Source: Siphonodentalium dalli
Lineage: Eukaryota > Mollusca > Scaphopoda > Gadilida > Siphonodentaliidae
Reading direction: 5' to 3'
DNA: 64,000 bases
Assembly (NCBI GenBank): GCA_032622095.1
Contig: CP136062.1
Coordinates: forward strand, 196,673,887 to 196,737,886
Shown here: piece by piece, positions 1-13,443 of the stretch
How positions within the stretch are numbered: the stretch's first letter is position 1
Layout of the letters: each line of letters opens with the position of its first letter
Made by a program: the position numbers and the translations under genes
Notes under the pieces: generated by a model
Told to the model about the DNA's origin: nothing
Databases searched by the model: none
The model's input: the letters and a program-made list of their open reading frames with translations, nothing else

Positions 1-3000
1 AACCGATCGTCACGTGTTTGGTGTCATTCGATGGGGAATTTCTAGTACTTCAAAACGTTACCTACTTGCGGTATTATGACAATGGAGGCCAGAGATATTC
101 GAAAAGTATGTACTGAACAACATACATATTGGCCTACATAGTAGAATATCGCCACAATACCTTACCAGAACCCTGCTAAATATTAAAGGGGCATCAAATA
201 CGAACACAATGACGCAAACATTAGCTCGATATCGCGAAAATTGGCCGAGATATGGCGAATTTTCGACCCGCGTCACCAAATTTCGAGGCATGGGTGGGGG
301 TCACACCAGAACGTTCCAACTGAACACAGAAATGTCAATAAACTATACTATAGACATTCCAATCAATTCCGCGCGATTCCCTTATTATACTTCCATATTT
401 TAATATGGATGTATATTGTTATTCAATTTTTTATTTTTCCTTTTCATTATTTATGCTACTTCTTCTTCTTCTTCTTAATATATTTTGTAACCCTTATATC
501 TCAGAAAGTTAAAAAGATAAATCAGTGAAATTTGTTAGGTATATGCACCTTGCCAAGTTACAACTGAATGAAACATTTAGGTTTATGTCCTAACTTGCTT
601 TCCAGAGTTATGGCCCTTAATCAAAAATTTTGGAAAAAGTTTGTGCCCAGATCTTCTCCTATAAGAAGTCAAGCAGCTGAATTCGGGTTACGTAACCGTG
701 TTAACTAACGAAAGGGCACGAATCGAGAAAATTTTCACCAAGGTCCGAATACAATTTGTCGACCTAGGGAGGGGTGCAAAATTTGTCAATTTTTTTGGGT
801 CACCGATTCCAATCATTTTTACTGTCGTGTGTCTATACGACGTACTGATGCTACTCGTGAAAGAATTTTGTAAATCGGTTGAGAAATGACCAAGTTATAA
901 CACATCGAAAAATGTACTAATAAAGTCCATGTGTAGAAAGTGCTTGTGCCCAGATCTTCTCCTAGACGAAGCGCAACAGCTGGATTTGGTCTATGTGAGC
1001 GTCTTAAACATAGACAGAAGAACAAACCAGGAAATTTTGACAAAGGTCCGCTCAAATGTTTCCGGGCTAGGGGAGGGGCAAAATTTGTCTTCTTTTTTTT
1101 GTCGCCGATTTGAACCAAAATGGTTGTGAAGTATCTATATGATGTACTGAGTATCATTGTGAGTAAATTTTATGAATCGGTTGACAAATGTAGAAATTGT
1201 GGCCCCTTCCCTTTGTTCAAGTTTACAGAAAATGCACTATGAATTTAAATTCCTTCAACCGATCGTCACGTGTTTGGTGTCATTCGATGGGGAATTTCTA
1301 GTACTTCAAAACGTTACCTACTTGCGGTATTATGACAATGGAGGCCAGAGATATTCGAAAAGTATGTACTGAACAACATACATATTGGCCTACATAGTAG
1401 AATATCGCCACAATACCTTACCAGAACCCTGCTAAATATTAAAGGGGCATCAAATACGAACACAATGACGCAAACATTAGCTCGATATCGCGAAAATTGG
1501 CCGAGATATGGCGAATTTTCGACCCGCGTCACCAAATTTCGAGGCATGGGTGGGGGTCACACCAGAACGTTCCAACTGAACACAGAAATGTCAATAAACT
1601 ATACTATAGACATTCCAATCAATTCCGCGCGATTCCCTTATTATACTTCCATATTTTAATATGGATGTATATTGTTATTCAATTTTTTATTTTTCCTTTT
1701 CATTATTTATGCTACTTCTTCTTCTTCTTCTTAATATATTTTGTAACCCTTATATCTCAGAAAGTTAAAAAGATAAATCAGTGAAATTTGTTAGGTATAT
1801 GCACCTTGCCAAGTTACAACTGAATGAAACATTTAGGTTTATGTCCTAACTTGCTTTCCAGAGTTATGGCCCTTAATCAAAAATTTTGGAAAAAGTTTGT
1901 GCCCAGATCTTCTCCTATAAGAAGTCAAGCAGCTGAATTCGGGTTACGTAACCGTGTTAACTAACGAAAGGGCACGAATCGAGAAAATTTTCACCAAGGT
2001 CCGAATACAATTTGTCGACCTAGGGAGGGGTGCAAAATTTGTCAATTTTTTTGGGTCACCGATTCCAATCATTTTTACTGTCGTGTGTCTATACGACGTA
2101 CTGATGCTACTCGTGAAAGAATTTTGTAAATCGGTTGAGAAATGACCAAGTTATAACACATCGAAAAATGTACTAATAAAGTCCATGTGTAGAAAGTGCT
2201 TGTGCCCAGATCTTCTCCTAGACGAAGCGCAACAGCTGGATTTGGTCTATGTGAGCGTCTTAAACATAGACAGAAGAACAAACCAGGAAATTTTGACAAA
2301 GGTCCGCTCAAATGTTTCCGGGCTAGGGGAGGGGCAAAATTTGTCTTCTTTTTTTTGTCGCCGATTTGAACCAAAATGGTTGTGAAGTATCTATATGATG
2401 TACTGAGTATCATTGTGAGTAAATTTTATGAATCGGTTGACAAATGTAGAAATTGTGGCCCCTTCCCTTTGTTCAAGTTTACAGAAAATGCACTATGAAT
2501 TTAAATTCCTTCAACCGATCGTCACGTGTTTGGTGTCATTCGATGGGGAATTTCTAGTACTTCAAAACGTTACCTACTTGCGGTATTATGACAATGGAGG
2601 CCAGAGATATTCGAAAAGTATGTACTGAACAACATACATATTGGCCTACATAGTAGAATATCGCCACAATACCTTACCAGAACCCTGCTAAATATTAAAG
2701 GGGCATCAAATACGAACACAATGACGCAAACATTAGCTCGATATCGCGAAAATTGGCCGAGATATGGCGAATTTTCGACCCGCGTCACCAAATTTCGAGG
2801 CATGGGTGGGGGTCACACCAGAACGTTCCAACTGAACACAGAAATGTCAATAAACTATACTATAGACATTCCAATCAATTCCGCGCGATTCCCTTATTAT
2901 ACTTCCATATTTTAATATGGATGTATATTGTTATTCAATTTTTTATTTTTCCTTTTCATTATTTATGCTACTTCTTCTTCTTCTTCTTAATATATTTTGT

Positions 3001-6000
3001 AACCCTTATATCTCAGAAAGTTAAAAAGATAAATCAGTGAAATTTGTTAGGTATATGCACCTTGCCAAGTTACAACTGAATGAAACATTTAGGTTTATGT
3101 CCTAACTTGCTTTCCAGAGTTATGGCCCTTAATCAAAAATTTTGGAAAAAGTTTGTGCCCAGATCTTCTCCTATAAGAAGTCAAGCAGCTGAATTCGGGT
3201 TACGTAACCGTGTTAACTAACGAAAGGGCACGAATCGAGAAAATTTTCACCAAGGTCCGAATACAATTTGTCGACCTAGGGAGGGGTGCAAAATTTGTCA
3301 ATTTTTTTGGGTCACCGATTCCAATCATTTTTACTGTCGTGTGTCTATACGACGTACTGATGCTACTCGTGAAAGAATTTTGTAAATCGGTTGAGAAATG
3401 ACCAAGTTATAACACATCGAAAAATGTACTAATAAAGTCCATGTGTAGAAAGTGCTTGTGCCCAGATCTTCTCCTAGACGAAGCGCAACAGCTGGATTTG
3501 GTCTATGTGAGCGTCTTAAACATAGACAGAAGAACAAACCAGGAAATTTTGACAAAGGTCCGCTCAAATGTTTCCGGGCTAGGGGAGGGGCAAAATTTGT
3601 CTTCTTTTTTTTGTCGCCGATTTGAACCAAAATGGTTGTGAAGTATCTATATGATGTACTGAGTATCATTGTGAGTAAATTTTATGAATCGGTTGACAAA
3701 TGTAGAAATTGTGGCCCCTTCCCTTTGTTCAAGTTTACAGAAAATGCACTATGAATTTAAATTCCTTCAACCGATCGTCACGTGTTTGGTGTCATTCGAT
3801 GGGGAATTTCTAGTACTTCAAAACGTTACCTACTTGCGGTATTATGACAATGGAGGCCAGAGATATTCGAAAAGTATGTACTGAACAACATACATATTGG
3901 CCTACATAGTAGAATATCGCCACAATACCTTACCAGAACCCTGCTAAATATTAAAGGGGCATCAAATACGAACACAATGACGCAAACATTAGCTCGATAT
4001 CGCGAAAATTGGCCGAGATATGGCGAATTTTCGACCCGCGTCACCAAATTTCGAGGCATGGGTGGGGGTCACACCAGAACGTTCCAACTGAACACAGAAA
4101 TGTCAATAAACTATACTATAGACATTCCAATCAATTCCGCGCGATTCCCTTATTATACTTCCATATTTTAATATGGATGTATATTGTTATTCAATTTTTT
4201 ATTTTTCCTTTTCATTATTTATGCTACTTCTTCTTCTTCTTCTTAATATATTTTGTAACCCTTATATCTCAGAAAGTTAAAAAGATAAATCAGTGAAATT
4301 TGTTAGGTATATGCACCTTGCCAAGTTACAACTGAATGAAACATTTAGGTTTATGTCCTAACTTGCTTTCCAGAGTTATGGCCCTTAATCAAAAATTTTG
4401 GAAAAAGTTTGTGCCCAGATCTTCTCCTATAAGAAGTCAAGCAGCTGAATTCGGGTTACGTAACCGTGTTAACTAACGAAAGGGCACGAATCGAGAAAAT
4501 TTTCACCAAGGTCCGAATACAATTTGTCGACCTAGGGAGGGGTGCAAAATTTGTCAATTTTTTTGGGTCACCGATTCCAATCATTTTTACTGTCGTGTGT
4601 CTATACGACGTACTGATGCTACTCGTGAAAGAATTTTGTAAATCGGTTGAGAAATGACCAAGTTATAACACATCGAAAAATGTACTAATAAAGTCCATGT
4701 GTAGAAAGTGCTTGTGCCCAGATCTTCTCCTAGACGAAGCGCAACAGCTGGATTTGGTCTATGTGAGCGTCTTAAACATAGACAGAAGAACAAACCAGGA
4801 AATTTTGACAAAGGTCCGCTCAAATGTTTCCGGGCTAGGGGAGGGGCAAAATTTGTCTTCTTTTTTTTGTCGCCGATTTGAACCAAAATGGTTGTGAAGT
4901 ATCTATATGATGTACTGAGTATCATTGTGAGTAAATTTTATGAATCGGTTGACAAATGTAGAAATTGTGGCCCCTTCCCTTTGTTCAAGTTTACAGAAAA
5001 TGCACTATGAATTTAAATTCCTTCAACCGATCGTCACGTGTTTGGTGTCATTCGATGGGGAATTTCTAGTACTTCAAAACGTTACCTACTTGCGGTATTA
5101 TGACAATGGAGGCCAGAGATATTCGAAAAGTATGTACTGAACAACATACATATTGGCCTACATAGTAGAATATCGCCACAATACCTTACCAGAACCCTGC
5201 TAAATATTAAAGGGGCATCAAATACGAACACAATGACGCAAACATTAGCTCGATATCGCGAAAATTGGCCGAGATATGGCGAATTTTCGACCCGCGTCAC
5301 CAAATTTCGAGGCATGGGTGGGGGTCACACCAGAACGTTCCAACTGAACACAGAAATGTCAATAAACTATACTATAGACATTCCAATCAATTCCGCGCGA
5401 TTCCCTTATTATACTTCCATATTTTAATATGGATGTATATTGTTATTCAATTTTTTATTTTTCCTTTTCATTATTTATGCTACTTCTTCTTCTTCTTCTT
5501 AATATATTTTGTAACCCTTATATCTCAGAAAGTTAAAAAGATAAATCAGTGAAATTTGTTAGGTATATGCACCTTGCCAAGTTACAACTGAATGAAACAT
5601 TTAGGTTTATGTCCTAACTTGCTTTCCAGAGTTATGGCCCTTAATCAAAAATTTTGGAAAAAGTTTGTGCCCAGATCTTCTCCTATAAGAAGTCAAGCAG
5701 CTGAATTCGGGTTACGTAACCGTGTTAACTAACGAAAGGGCACGAATCGAGAAAATTTTCACCAAGGTCCGAATACAATTTGTCGACCTAGGGAGGGGTG
5801 CAAAATTTGTCAATTTTTTTGGGTCACCGATTCCAATCATTTTTACTGTCGTGTGTCTATACGACGTACTGATGCTACTCGTGAAAGAATTTTGTAAATC
5901 GGTTGAGAAATGACCAAGTTATAACACATCGAAAAATGTACTAATAAAGTCCATGTGTAGAAAGTGCTTGTGCCCAGATCTTCTCCTAGACGAAGCGCAA

Positions 6001-7313
6001 CAGCTGGATTTGGTCTATGTGAGCGTCTTAAACATAGACAGAAGAACAAACCAGGAAATTTTGACAAAGGTCCGCTCAAATGTTTCCGGGCTAGGGGAGG
6101 GGCAAAATTTGTCTTCTTTTTTTTGTCGCCGATTTGAACCAAAATGGTTGTGAAGTATCTATATGATGTACTGAGTATCATTGTGAGTAAATTTTATGAA
6201 TCGGTTGACAAATGTAGAAATTGTGGCCCCTTCCCTTTGTTCAAGTTTACAGAAAATGCACTATGAATTTAAATTCCTTCAACCGATCGTCACGTGTTTG
6301 GTGTCATTCGATGGGGAATTTCTAGTACTTCAAAACGTTACCTACTTGCGGTATTATGACAATGGAGGCCAGAGATATTCGAAAAGTATGTACTGAACAA
6401 CATACATATTGGCCTACATAGTAGAATATCGCCACAATACCTTACCAGAACCCTGCTAAATATTAAAGGGGCATCAAATACGAACACAATGACGCAAACA
6501 TTAGCTCGATATCGCGAAAATTGGCCGAGATATGGCGAATTTTCGACCCGCGTCACCAAATTTCGAGGCATGGGTGGGGGTCACACCAGAACGTTCCAAC
6601 TGAACACAGAAATGTCAATAAACTATACTATAGACATTCCAATCAATTCCGCGCGATTCCCTTATTATACTTCCATATTTTAATATGGATGTATATTGTT
6701 ATTCAATTTTTTATTTTTCCTTTTCATTATTTATGCTACTTCTTCTTCTTCTTCTTAATATATTTTGTAACCCTTATATCTCAGAAAGTTAAAAAGATAA
6801 ATCAGTGAAATTTGTTAGGTATATGCACCTTGCCAAGTTACAACTGAATGAAACATTTAGGTTTATGTCCTAACTTGCTTTCCAGAGTTATGGCCCTTAA
6901 TCAAAAATTTTGGAAAAAGTTTGTGCCCAGATCTTCTCCTATAAGAAGTCAAGCAGCTGAATTCGGGTTACGTAACCGTGTTAACTAACGAAAGGGCACG
7001 AATCGAGAAAATTTTCACCAAGGTCCGAATACAATTTGTCGACCTAGGGAGGGGTGCAAAATTTGTCAATTTTTTTGGGTCACCGATTCCAATCATTTTT
7101 ACTGTCGTGTGTCTATACGACGTACTGATGCTACTCGTGAAAGAATTTTGTAAATCGGTTGAGAAATGACCAAGTTATAACACATCGAAAAATGTACTAA
7201 TAAAGTCCATGTGTAGAAAGTGCTTGTGCCCAGATCTTCTCCTAGACGAAGCGCAACAGCTGGATTTGGTCTATGTGAGCGTCTTAAACATAGACAGAAG
7301 AACAAACCAGGAA
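1..7313. repeat. Tandem array of a 1256-bp unit, about 5.8 copies
   Basis: The same sequence recurs at exactly 1256-bp steps; for example GATCGTCACGTG is at 5, 1261 and 2517. Short reading frames translate identically in every full copy, so the copies look essentially identical. The array is cut by the left window edge and ends abruptly at 7313, inside a unit, where AACAAACCAGGAA is followed by unrelated sequence. Each unit also holds an older internal duplication of about 290 bp: two diverged halves, each starting near GTGCCCAGATCTTCTCCT (about 646 and 946). I see no conserved coding potential. Near-identity means recent amplification or homogenisation, as in satellite DNA. Confidence 0.97.
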
Positions 7314-8579
7314 CTGCCAATGTCAAAAATTACTCCAATGACCACTGGCGATATATTTCAACATCCATTCCTGTTCGGCGCACTGCGTTAATTGTTATAT
7401 TGGCTAATGGGTAATCACTCTATGTCGACTGTCTGTCTTGTCAGCCGGCTGTGATTCTGCGGTTTTATCACGATGCGGCTTAAAATTGACATATTTTGAG
7501 TCCAAAAACGCTCAAAATTGATTAGTTTTAGAATAGTAGTTCGTTTTGTTTTCACTTTTTTTTAAACGCGCATTTTTTACAAAAACAATTCTCGACTTTG
7601 ATATTTTAAAAACGAAACTGTGGTGTCAGCCGTATAATGTTATAACACTTCTCCGCATGGACCACGTTTTCCTAAAGCACAATCCGTCTATGCGCGGACT
7701 TTCGCTTGCAGTTCTCAATTCAATTGAAACTATTTTATATCCGTTCGCGTACCCGTAAACCATTTTTTAATATTATATTTTTTAATTGAATGAACGGGAG
7801 TCAGCGTATCCCGTCCGACGCCCCAACCTTGCCACCCCTTAGTCGCTAATTTTGGTATCATAATTTCGGAACGTGACACTTTGCGGTTTGGTATTGGTTT
7901 ACCATCTGACATAGTGCATACTTTTGTTGAATTCAGATCTGACCATTTAAAAACTGTCTCTTTATCATCTGTATGTGTCACGAGTGAAAATATATGACTT
8001 TATTGTCCGACTGTTAAGACCGCCGATTGCATATTTCGCATTAATTGGACGAGACGTAATGTAAAGTCTTATAACTTACGAATAGGCGACAACGTCGACG
8101 TCGTACATTCGTTCGCTACTCGGAAAATATACAATAAATGCATTAAAGCGCCGACTAATTCACCACCTGCGTGTATTCAAGAATATGAATCACACCAAAA
8201 TTAAGCGAATTGCATATGGAATGTGTAGGTATAAGCTGCCATGTATATATCATTTCCAGAATGCTACCATTTCATGACAATCTATTTGCTAAAATAAAAC
8301 ACCTTAAACTGTTGGGAACATCGCGATATAGGCAAGCGAGCAAAGAGAGTTTATTGTCATCATACCATACGCTATTTCGCTGTTCCGAAATGGGTGGTCG
8401 TTCAATGTAGCATAATTACATTGAACGACATATATAAGTATGTTTTTGTGTGAATAACGATTGTTAACTTGGTATTATGAACTTATGCATGACTGTGAAG
8501 ACTTGCAATAACATATTAAATGGTAAAATACGCGCATTCATATCCGTATATTTTACAAGCTCGACATGCTATATTTGTT
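7314..8579. other. Unassigned non-coding stretch
   Basis: This follows the abrupt end of the 1256-bp array. I see no long reading frame with protein-like composition, no inverted repeat and no splice-flanked exon that I can support. Confidence 0.5.
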
Positions 8580-8987
8580 TTTATTACACGCTTGTTCCTA
8601 GAAGTACAGTGTTATTGCCGTTCCATATTCACAAATCCGTATGCAACGTACGTTCCATACGCATCTCGTTGACGTAAAATGACGTACATGACGTTCGCCT
8701 CAACCACGAAACTGGAACTATTTAAATAAAAGAATCATTACACATGACAAATACGCCCTGTATGAGCCTAAATAAACCTTCTAATCCTGTATTTTAATGC
8801 ATGGATTCTAGGATGCGAAGCGTGTAATAAACACAGAACGACACTATGTGTAAATTGGTTTGTCGATACGGCACTCGTGCTGTCGCGGAAGGATAGAACT
8901 CGAGACGCAAGCGCCTCTCGTTCTATCCTTACGCGACAGCACTCGTGCCGTATCGACAAACCCATTTACACATCGTGTCGTTCTGTG
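8580..8987 (+). mobile_element. Composite hairpin / MITE element, copy 1
   Basis: Two joined parts. Part 8580-8831 is bounded by imperfect inverted repeats (TTTATTACACGCTT at the left, AAGCGTGTAATAAA at the right, extending inward to a TCCTAGAA motif). Part 8832-8987 is a 156-bp near-perfect palindrome starting CACAGAACGACAC and ending GTGTCGTTCTGTG. The whole 408-bp unit recurs in reverse orientation at 17030-17438, so the two parts move or are copied together. No transposase is present. The superfamily is not identified. Confidence 0.85.
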
Positions 8988-8992
8988 TATAT

Positions 8993-9560
8993 GGTATACC
9001 AGGGGGGGGGGTGAAAAAAAAAATTCCGCAACGTATGCCGGGGTGGGTGGGTGGGTGGTCAAAGCCACCAACAAGCAATTTTTTCCGCAACTAAAAAACA
9101 AATTTCCTGCTTGTTTTTTAGTGTTTTGGCAATGAGTTGGGCTTCAAAACCACTTTGAATGAGAGAAATAATGTAATTCTAACTGTAAACTGACTGCAGG
9201 CAGTTATCGTGTTGTATTTTGTTGCAAATTTTTAAATCCAAGATGGCCGCTGGCAGCCATATTTTTTTGGCCGAATGACCTCAAAATGACTCATTCCTAT
9301 TTACATGTCCATGTTAACATCCATGATAAATAGTATGCACAGAAATTCATATACAGCTGTTTACAGTGAATTTCCCCCCGCAAATCTCTGTTTTAGTGTT
9401 AAAAGGGGGGGGTGGGTGTCAAAAAATGGTCGGAAAAAACTGCCGAAAACGGAAAAAAAAATTCGCGAAGGGGGTGGGTGGGTACAAAAAATGATCGAAA
9501 GGGAAAAAATGCCATACGTGCCTGAAATTTGTTTCCGACCCCCCCCCCCCTGGGTATACT
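8993..9560. mobile_element. Putative MITE with G-run / C-run inverted ends
   Basis: The left end reads TATACC then A and a run of ten G; the right end has a long C run then TGGGTATA, its inverse. Inside are two related G-rich modules (GGGTGGGT followed by A-rich sequence with ATGGTCG or ATGATCG), near 9412-9445 and 9470-9510. The pairing suggests a 570-bp non-autonomous element. I see no convincing target duplication, so the boundaries are approximate. Confidence 0.5.
9040..9057 (+). other. G-quadruplex-capable motif
   Basis: Four G runs of at least three bases are separated by single T loops (GGGGTGGGTGGGTGGGT). This is the classic pattern for a stable G-quadruplex. Whether it folds in vivo is unknown. 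It lies just inside the left end of the G-rich inverted-repeat element. Confidence 0.8.
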
Positions 9561-10736
9561 ACCGTTTCAACACATCGGCTATTTATCATTTTGCTGGTGA
9601 GAAGGCGTATGTTCAGTTTGGTGCTATTTATGTGCACAGAAAAGGCACCATTACTCGGGAAAGCAACATACCGAAATGCATATAGATGTACGCGAATCAT
9701 GTTAAGTTCTCACACAATGCAGCTTTCCCAAATCCGCGCTCTTTAAAATAGAATTGGCTGCATGACTGGCCTACTTCTGATGGCACAGTGTGTTACGCAC
9801 CTGTCCGATTAAGTCGCTTTGAACCCAAAATGTATACAAAATTCGCACAAGCTGTGGAAAAGTTCGCGATCTTGGACAGTCAGTACAATCGGTTGGACAG
9901 TCAGTACAATCGGTATAAACGTTTGTAATGACATAACGTGTCTTGACAGCATTACCTGTTATCCTATATATGATATGATTTAATGCTTGATTCCTGATAC
10001 ACATATATAGTGACATTTCAGTGATCTTTCTAGAGCGTTCCCGAGCATGATAGAACTTCAAATAAAACATATTCGCCTTTGTCCCATTCTGGTGATTTGG
10101 GCTCGTTTTTAGCATGTTACTAATTTTATAATAAGACGTAATCAAGACATGTGTTATCAGTAGTGTGAGTGATTGCCATTCGCGCATAATTATTTCATAA
10201 ATAAATATATCCGCTGCACGTAGATATAACCGTCACTTATAGTACTGGCCGTTGAAATCACTGACCCGACAAACTGATAAACCAAGACTTAACACTTGGC
10301 AAATTACAGATCGGCATTGATTTAAAACTTCGCACTTCATTGTGGACAGACTATAACTATCCGTATATTTCACGAGAATATACCATCCCATAGCAGTTAT
10401 AATTTTTAACATCTCAAGTCTTTAATTTGGAATATAGGCACAAGAGATAGACACATGCGTACATGTGGAACCCGTGCATGTTCTTTATTCCCGTTGCAAT
10501 TAAATATATATATTGTACACATGTGGGTATGTATACTAATAAAACCGAACTGTGTGTGTGTTCATTTGTTTGTCGGTCTGACCTGCTATTGGTGCCCAAC
10601 CGGTTGGATCATGACAAACTAAAATTGGAACACACGGTGAATTGTCACGTGGAGTTTCATGGGATAGGTGCATCTGGCGTCGTGTGATTTAATTTGGAAT
10701 TCATGAATAATTTAATAACATGCTTACATCTATATC
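9561..10736. other. Unassigned non-coding stretch
   Basis: The only structure I can support is a tandem direct repeat of about 22 bp (core GGACAGTCAGTACAATCGGT) at 9875-9917. No credible coding region is visible. Confidence 0.5.
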
Positions 10737-10910
10737 TACAGTATGCCCTAAGTAATCGACTCCTTAAACATAGCAGAATTATGGGTAATATTTCAGGATT
10801 TAGTGGGAAATATAGCCTGCTGACATTCATCCGAAAGCTCTCCTGAATCCCGAAAAGTTACCCATAATTCTGCTGTGTTTAAGGGGTCGATTACATAGGG
10901 CATTACTGTA
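10737..10910. mobile_element. Tc1/mariner-like MITE, 174 bp
   Basis: Long terminal inverted repeats of about 53 bp start TACAGTATGCCCTA at the left and end TAGGGCATTACTGTA at the right. The TA dinucleotide outside a CAGT-type end matches the TA target preference of Tc1/mariner elements. There is no internal coding sequence, so this is non-autonomous. Confidence 0.8.
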
Positions 10911-11589
10911 TATTTGCGAATTTCTGTCTGTCTGCCTGTGTCTGTATTCTACAAAAATTACAGGAGACCATCTAGATGATACCAAAGGGTCTACTAGGGG
11001 TCACTTTTTACGAGAAATATAATTTCAAAAGTAGCCTCATTCTTAATCTTTTATTTTTGCGAACTGATGTGTTTATGATGTTCATGTATCATAATATAAG
11101 GTCTGAAGTATGCATGGTTGTAACTAAATAAATACTTCAATAGTTGTGGAACGGATTAATCGAGATAAACAAAATTACGATCGAAAAGGTGAGCCACTAC
11201 TTATATTCCATGACTTTTTAAAGTTATAGATATAGTTAGAATTATTGTGGTTATGGTTACGGCTAGAGCATGGTTATGCTTATAGAAACATTTAGTATTG
11301 GGACATGGTACGGGTTGCCGATAGGTATGGTTATGATTAAGATTTGGGTTATGGGAAAGGTAATGATTGAGAGGGGATTTGGATTGGAATATATATGATA
11401 ATAATATGGAAGTATCAAACTTCCAATAGGAAGTTTAAAAATTCTAGTTTGAATTGTTTTGGTATCCATGCGTGTAAATTTAACCTCTTCGCTAATATGA
11501 CATCCGTAACTATTACGGACCTAAAAGTGCATGTCGTGTGCTATGTGGTCCGTAGGTACTATTACTTCAGCACATTAGCAGTAATAGCT
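10911..11589. other. Unassigned stretch with a low-complexity GGTTATGG-rich part
   Basis: 11230-11400 is enriched in GGTTATGG and related motifs. No gene-like signal is seen. Confidence 0.4.
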
Positions 11590-11912
11590 CCCTTATCAAA
11601 AAAACATGTTTGCCGCAAACATTTGCTGCAAATGCGCGGCAAACCCTTCTGCAAATTTGCAGCAAACCTACCAGCTGCGAACTTTTATCATGCAAATGAG
11701 GTTTGCGGCAAACTTTCCGCAAACTTGCTGCAAAGGTTACCGCGACCTAATTTGCATGGTAAAAGATTGCAGCAAACTTTTACCATGCAAATTAGGTCGC
11801 GGCAACCTTTGCAGCAAATTTGCAGAACGTTTACCGCGAACCTCATTTGCATGATAAAAGTTCACTGCAACTTTGCAGCAGACAATTGTTTGCAGGAAGC
11901 TCACTGCTACTG
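11590..11912. mobile_element. Foldback element rich in GCAAA/TTTGC motifs
   Basis: The centre is a strong palindrome (11729-11812, arms of about 35 bp around GACCTAATTTGCATGG and its inverse). Outer parts continue as looser inverted repeats of GCAGCAAA-type words, with AGCTCCC near the left end and GGGAGCT near the right end. A related element is at 58257-58650. Non-coding; superfamily not identified. Confidence 0.75.
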
Positions 11913-12376
11913 AAATGGGAGCTGATGTAAATTTCAAAAACAGGTGTAACAAGAATCATACAAATATCAGAGGTCCACTTGCTCAATACCACTTAGAAAG
12001 CTGGTGTTGGAGTATGGAGTGGGACAATTTTCTCTGACACAAAGTGTGTTTTGTGAATAATATTGCAATTTGATAAATGTTATTTCTAAATTATAACCTA
12101 CAATGAAGGCCACCCATCCCTCTAAATACAAACTGTCAACACATTTTAAAGTGCACAGGTATAATGATCTGCAAGGTTGAGTTCAGCTCAGCTATACCAC
12201 AGATAAGCCTTTGGAGTTAGTTTCTGTAACAAAGTGACTGGAGAGAAAAGAACACAAAATGTGCAGGTCAAATTTATAATTAATCCAATAAATATAATTG
12301 GTATATATATTTATATACAGTTTTAATATTGAAATATACCTATCAAAAGTAAATTTCCCCTTGTTATTCATCCTAT
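11913..12376. other. Unassigned non-coding stretch
   Basis: AT-rich sequence downstream of the minus-strand gene, with no recognisable feature. Confidence 0.4.
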
Positions 12377-12953
12377 CATATTGAATTTTTTAAACGAATT
12401 AAGAACATATGGTGAAAGCAGCCTGTTGTGGGAGTTAATTATCCAGATGATTTTCTAACCTCCTTCTTTAAGTAACTTTATTGGAAATTTAACATTTAAA
12501 AAAATCACAATTTCAACTTTACTAGTTAAGTGTCAACAAACTTTTTACTCCATGGGATTGTCTTGAACTTGACCGGTCATCATATTACTAGTAAGGGCAG
12601 TTAGTGGCAAGATTTTGGAACACCCCAATATCTGATCCAGATTCCGTTGAGAGGACCCCTGCTCCATATGACAGCCCAAGGGTTACAGCCATTGATTTAT
12701 CGACAACCCTGCAAAGCAGCTAGAACACTCAAATGATTGGTGTTTCACCGAATGTGATGAGAAAAATCAGGGCTACATTTCAAGAAGCCTGTTCTGCATA
12801 AGACCACTCCAAAGTTGTAAGTGTGATTTTTTAAATTGGTAAATCTCCCAATCAAGCAACATTTAGAAGAGGGTTAGAAAACCATTGGGATAATTAACCC
12901 TCACAATGTGCTGCATTTTCCAATGTTCTCAGTTCGTTCACAAAATCAATAAG
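12377..12953. mobile_element. Diverged foldback element
   Basis: The arm at 12377-12508 matches the reverse complement of 12823-12953 with many substitutions (shared words include TTAATTATCC and TTTTCTAACC). The interior shows no coding sequence. It could also be two opposing copies of one repeat. It lies about 400-950 bp downstream of the minus-strand gene's stop codon, and its left arm holds an AATAAA on that strand (12477-12482), so the gene's 3' UTR may reach it. Confidence 0.55.
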
Positions 12954-13342
12954 ACTGGATGAACAACATAGGAGATACATGGATAGATAAATTTTAGAAA
13001 AACAATCATCATCTGGTCTGAACAAGTTAGTGAAGATCATGGAAATATCACGGACATGTCGGTAATAAAGCGAGTAAAACTAATAGTAAAAATCCAAATT
13101 AAAAATGAATGTACCGGTATCTCTTTAACAAACTTGAAATGCTTCTCAAGGGAGATAATTAACAAGCGCCTAATCAGATTTCCAAAATTCCAATGTTAAT
13201 TGCTTGAGTAAAAGCTATACTTTTACAAATATGGCACATAATTCCAGTTTAAAATGTTTGAAAACTTATAACAAAGACAATAAACAAAATAGTCTTCAAG
13301 AGCAATATATAACATAGCTGCATGGTGGTGATCTAATGTCAA

Positions 13343-13443
13343 TCAGTTTAGTCTCTTTGCACATCTTTTCTGTGTGCCTTTCTTCGAGTTGAACGCTGCC
13401 TTTATCTGAGTGCTCGACATCCTCAGGCTTTTTATACCGTATC
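13343..13443 (-). CDS. BEN-like protein, last coding exon
   Basis: The acceptor ends CTTTCAG on the minus strand, followed by 101 bases: two bases completing a glycine codon split with the exon at 14197, then 32 codons and TGA at 13343-13345. The peptide is basic (contains SKKGTQKRCAKRLN at the end) and carries SSTQIKAAFNS, which fits the tail of a BEN-type domain where a short helix follows the last core strand. The phase match with the upstream exon is exact. No strong poly(A) signal lies close by; AATAAA on the minus strand at 12477-12482 is a candidate. Confidence 0.7.

Noticed and set aside
58-7391. Short open frames repeated in each 1256-bp unit
   Set aside because: They overlap in several frames and on both strands, have no protein-like composition, and are identical only because the DNA is tandemly repeated.
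8844-9135. Frames across the 8.8-9.1 kb hairpin on both strands
   Set aside because: They are created by the palindrome, which gives mirrored frames; composition is not protein-like.
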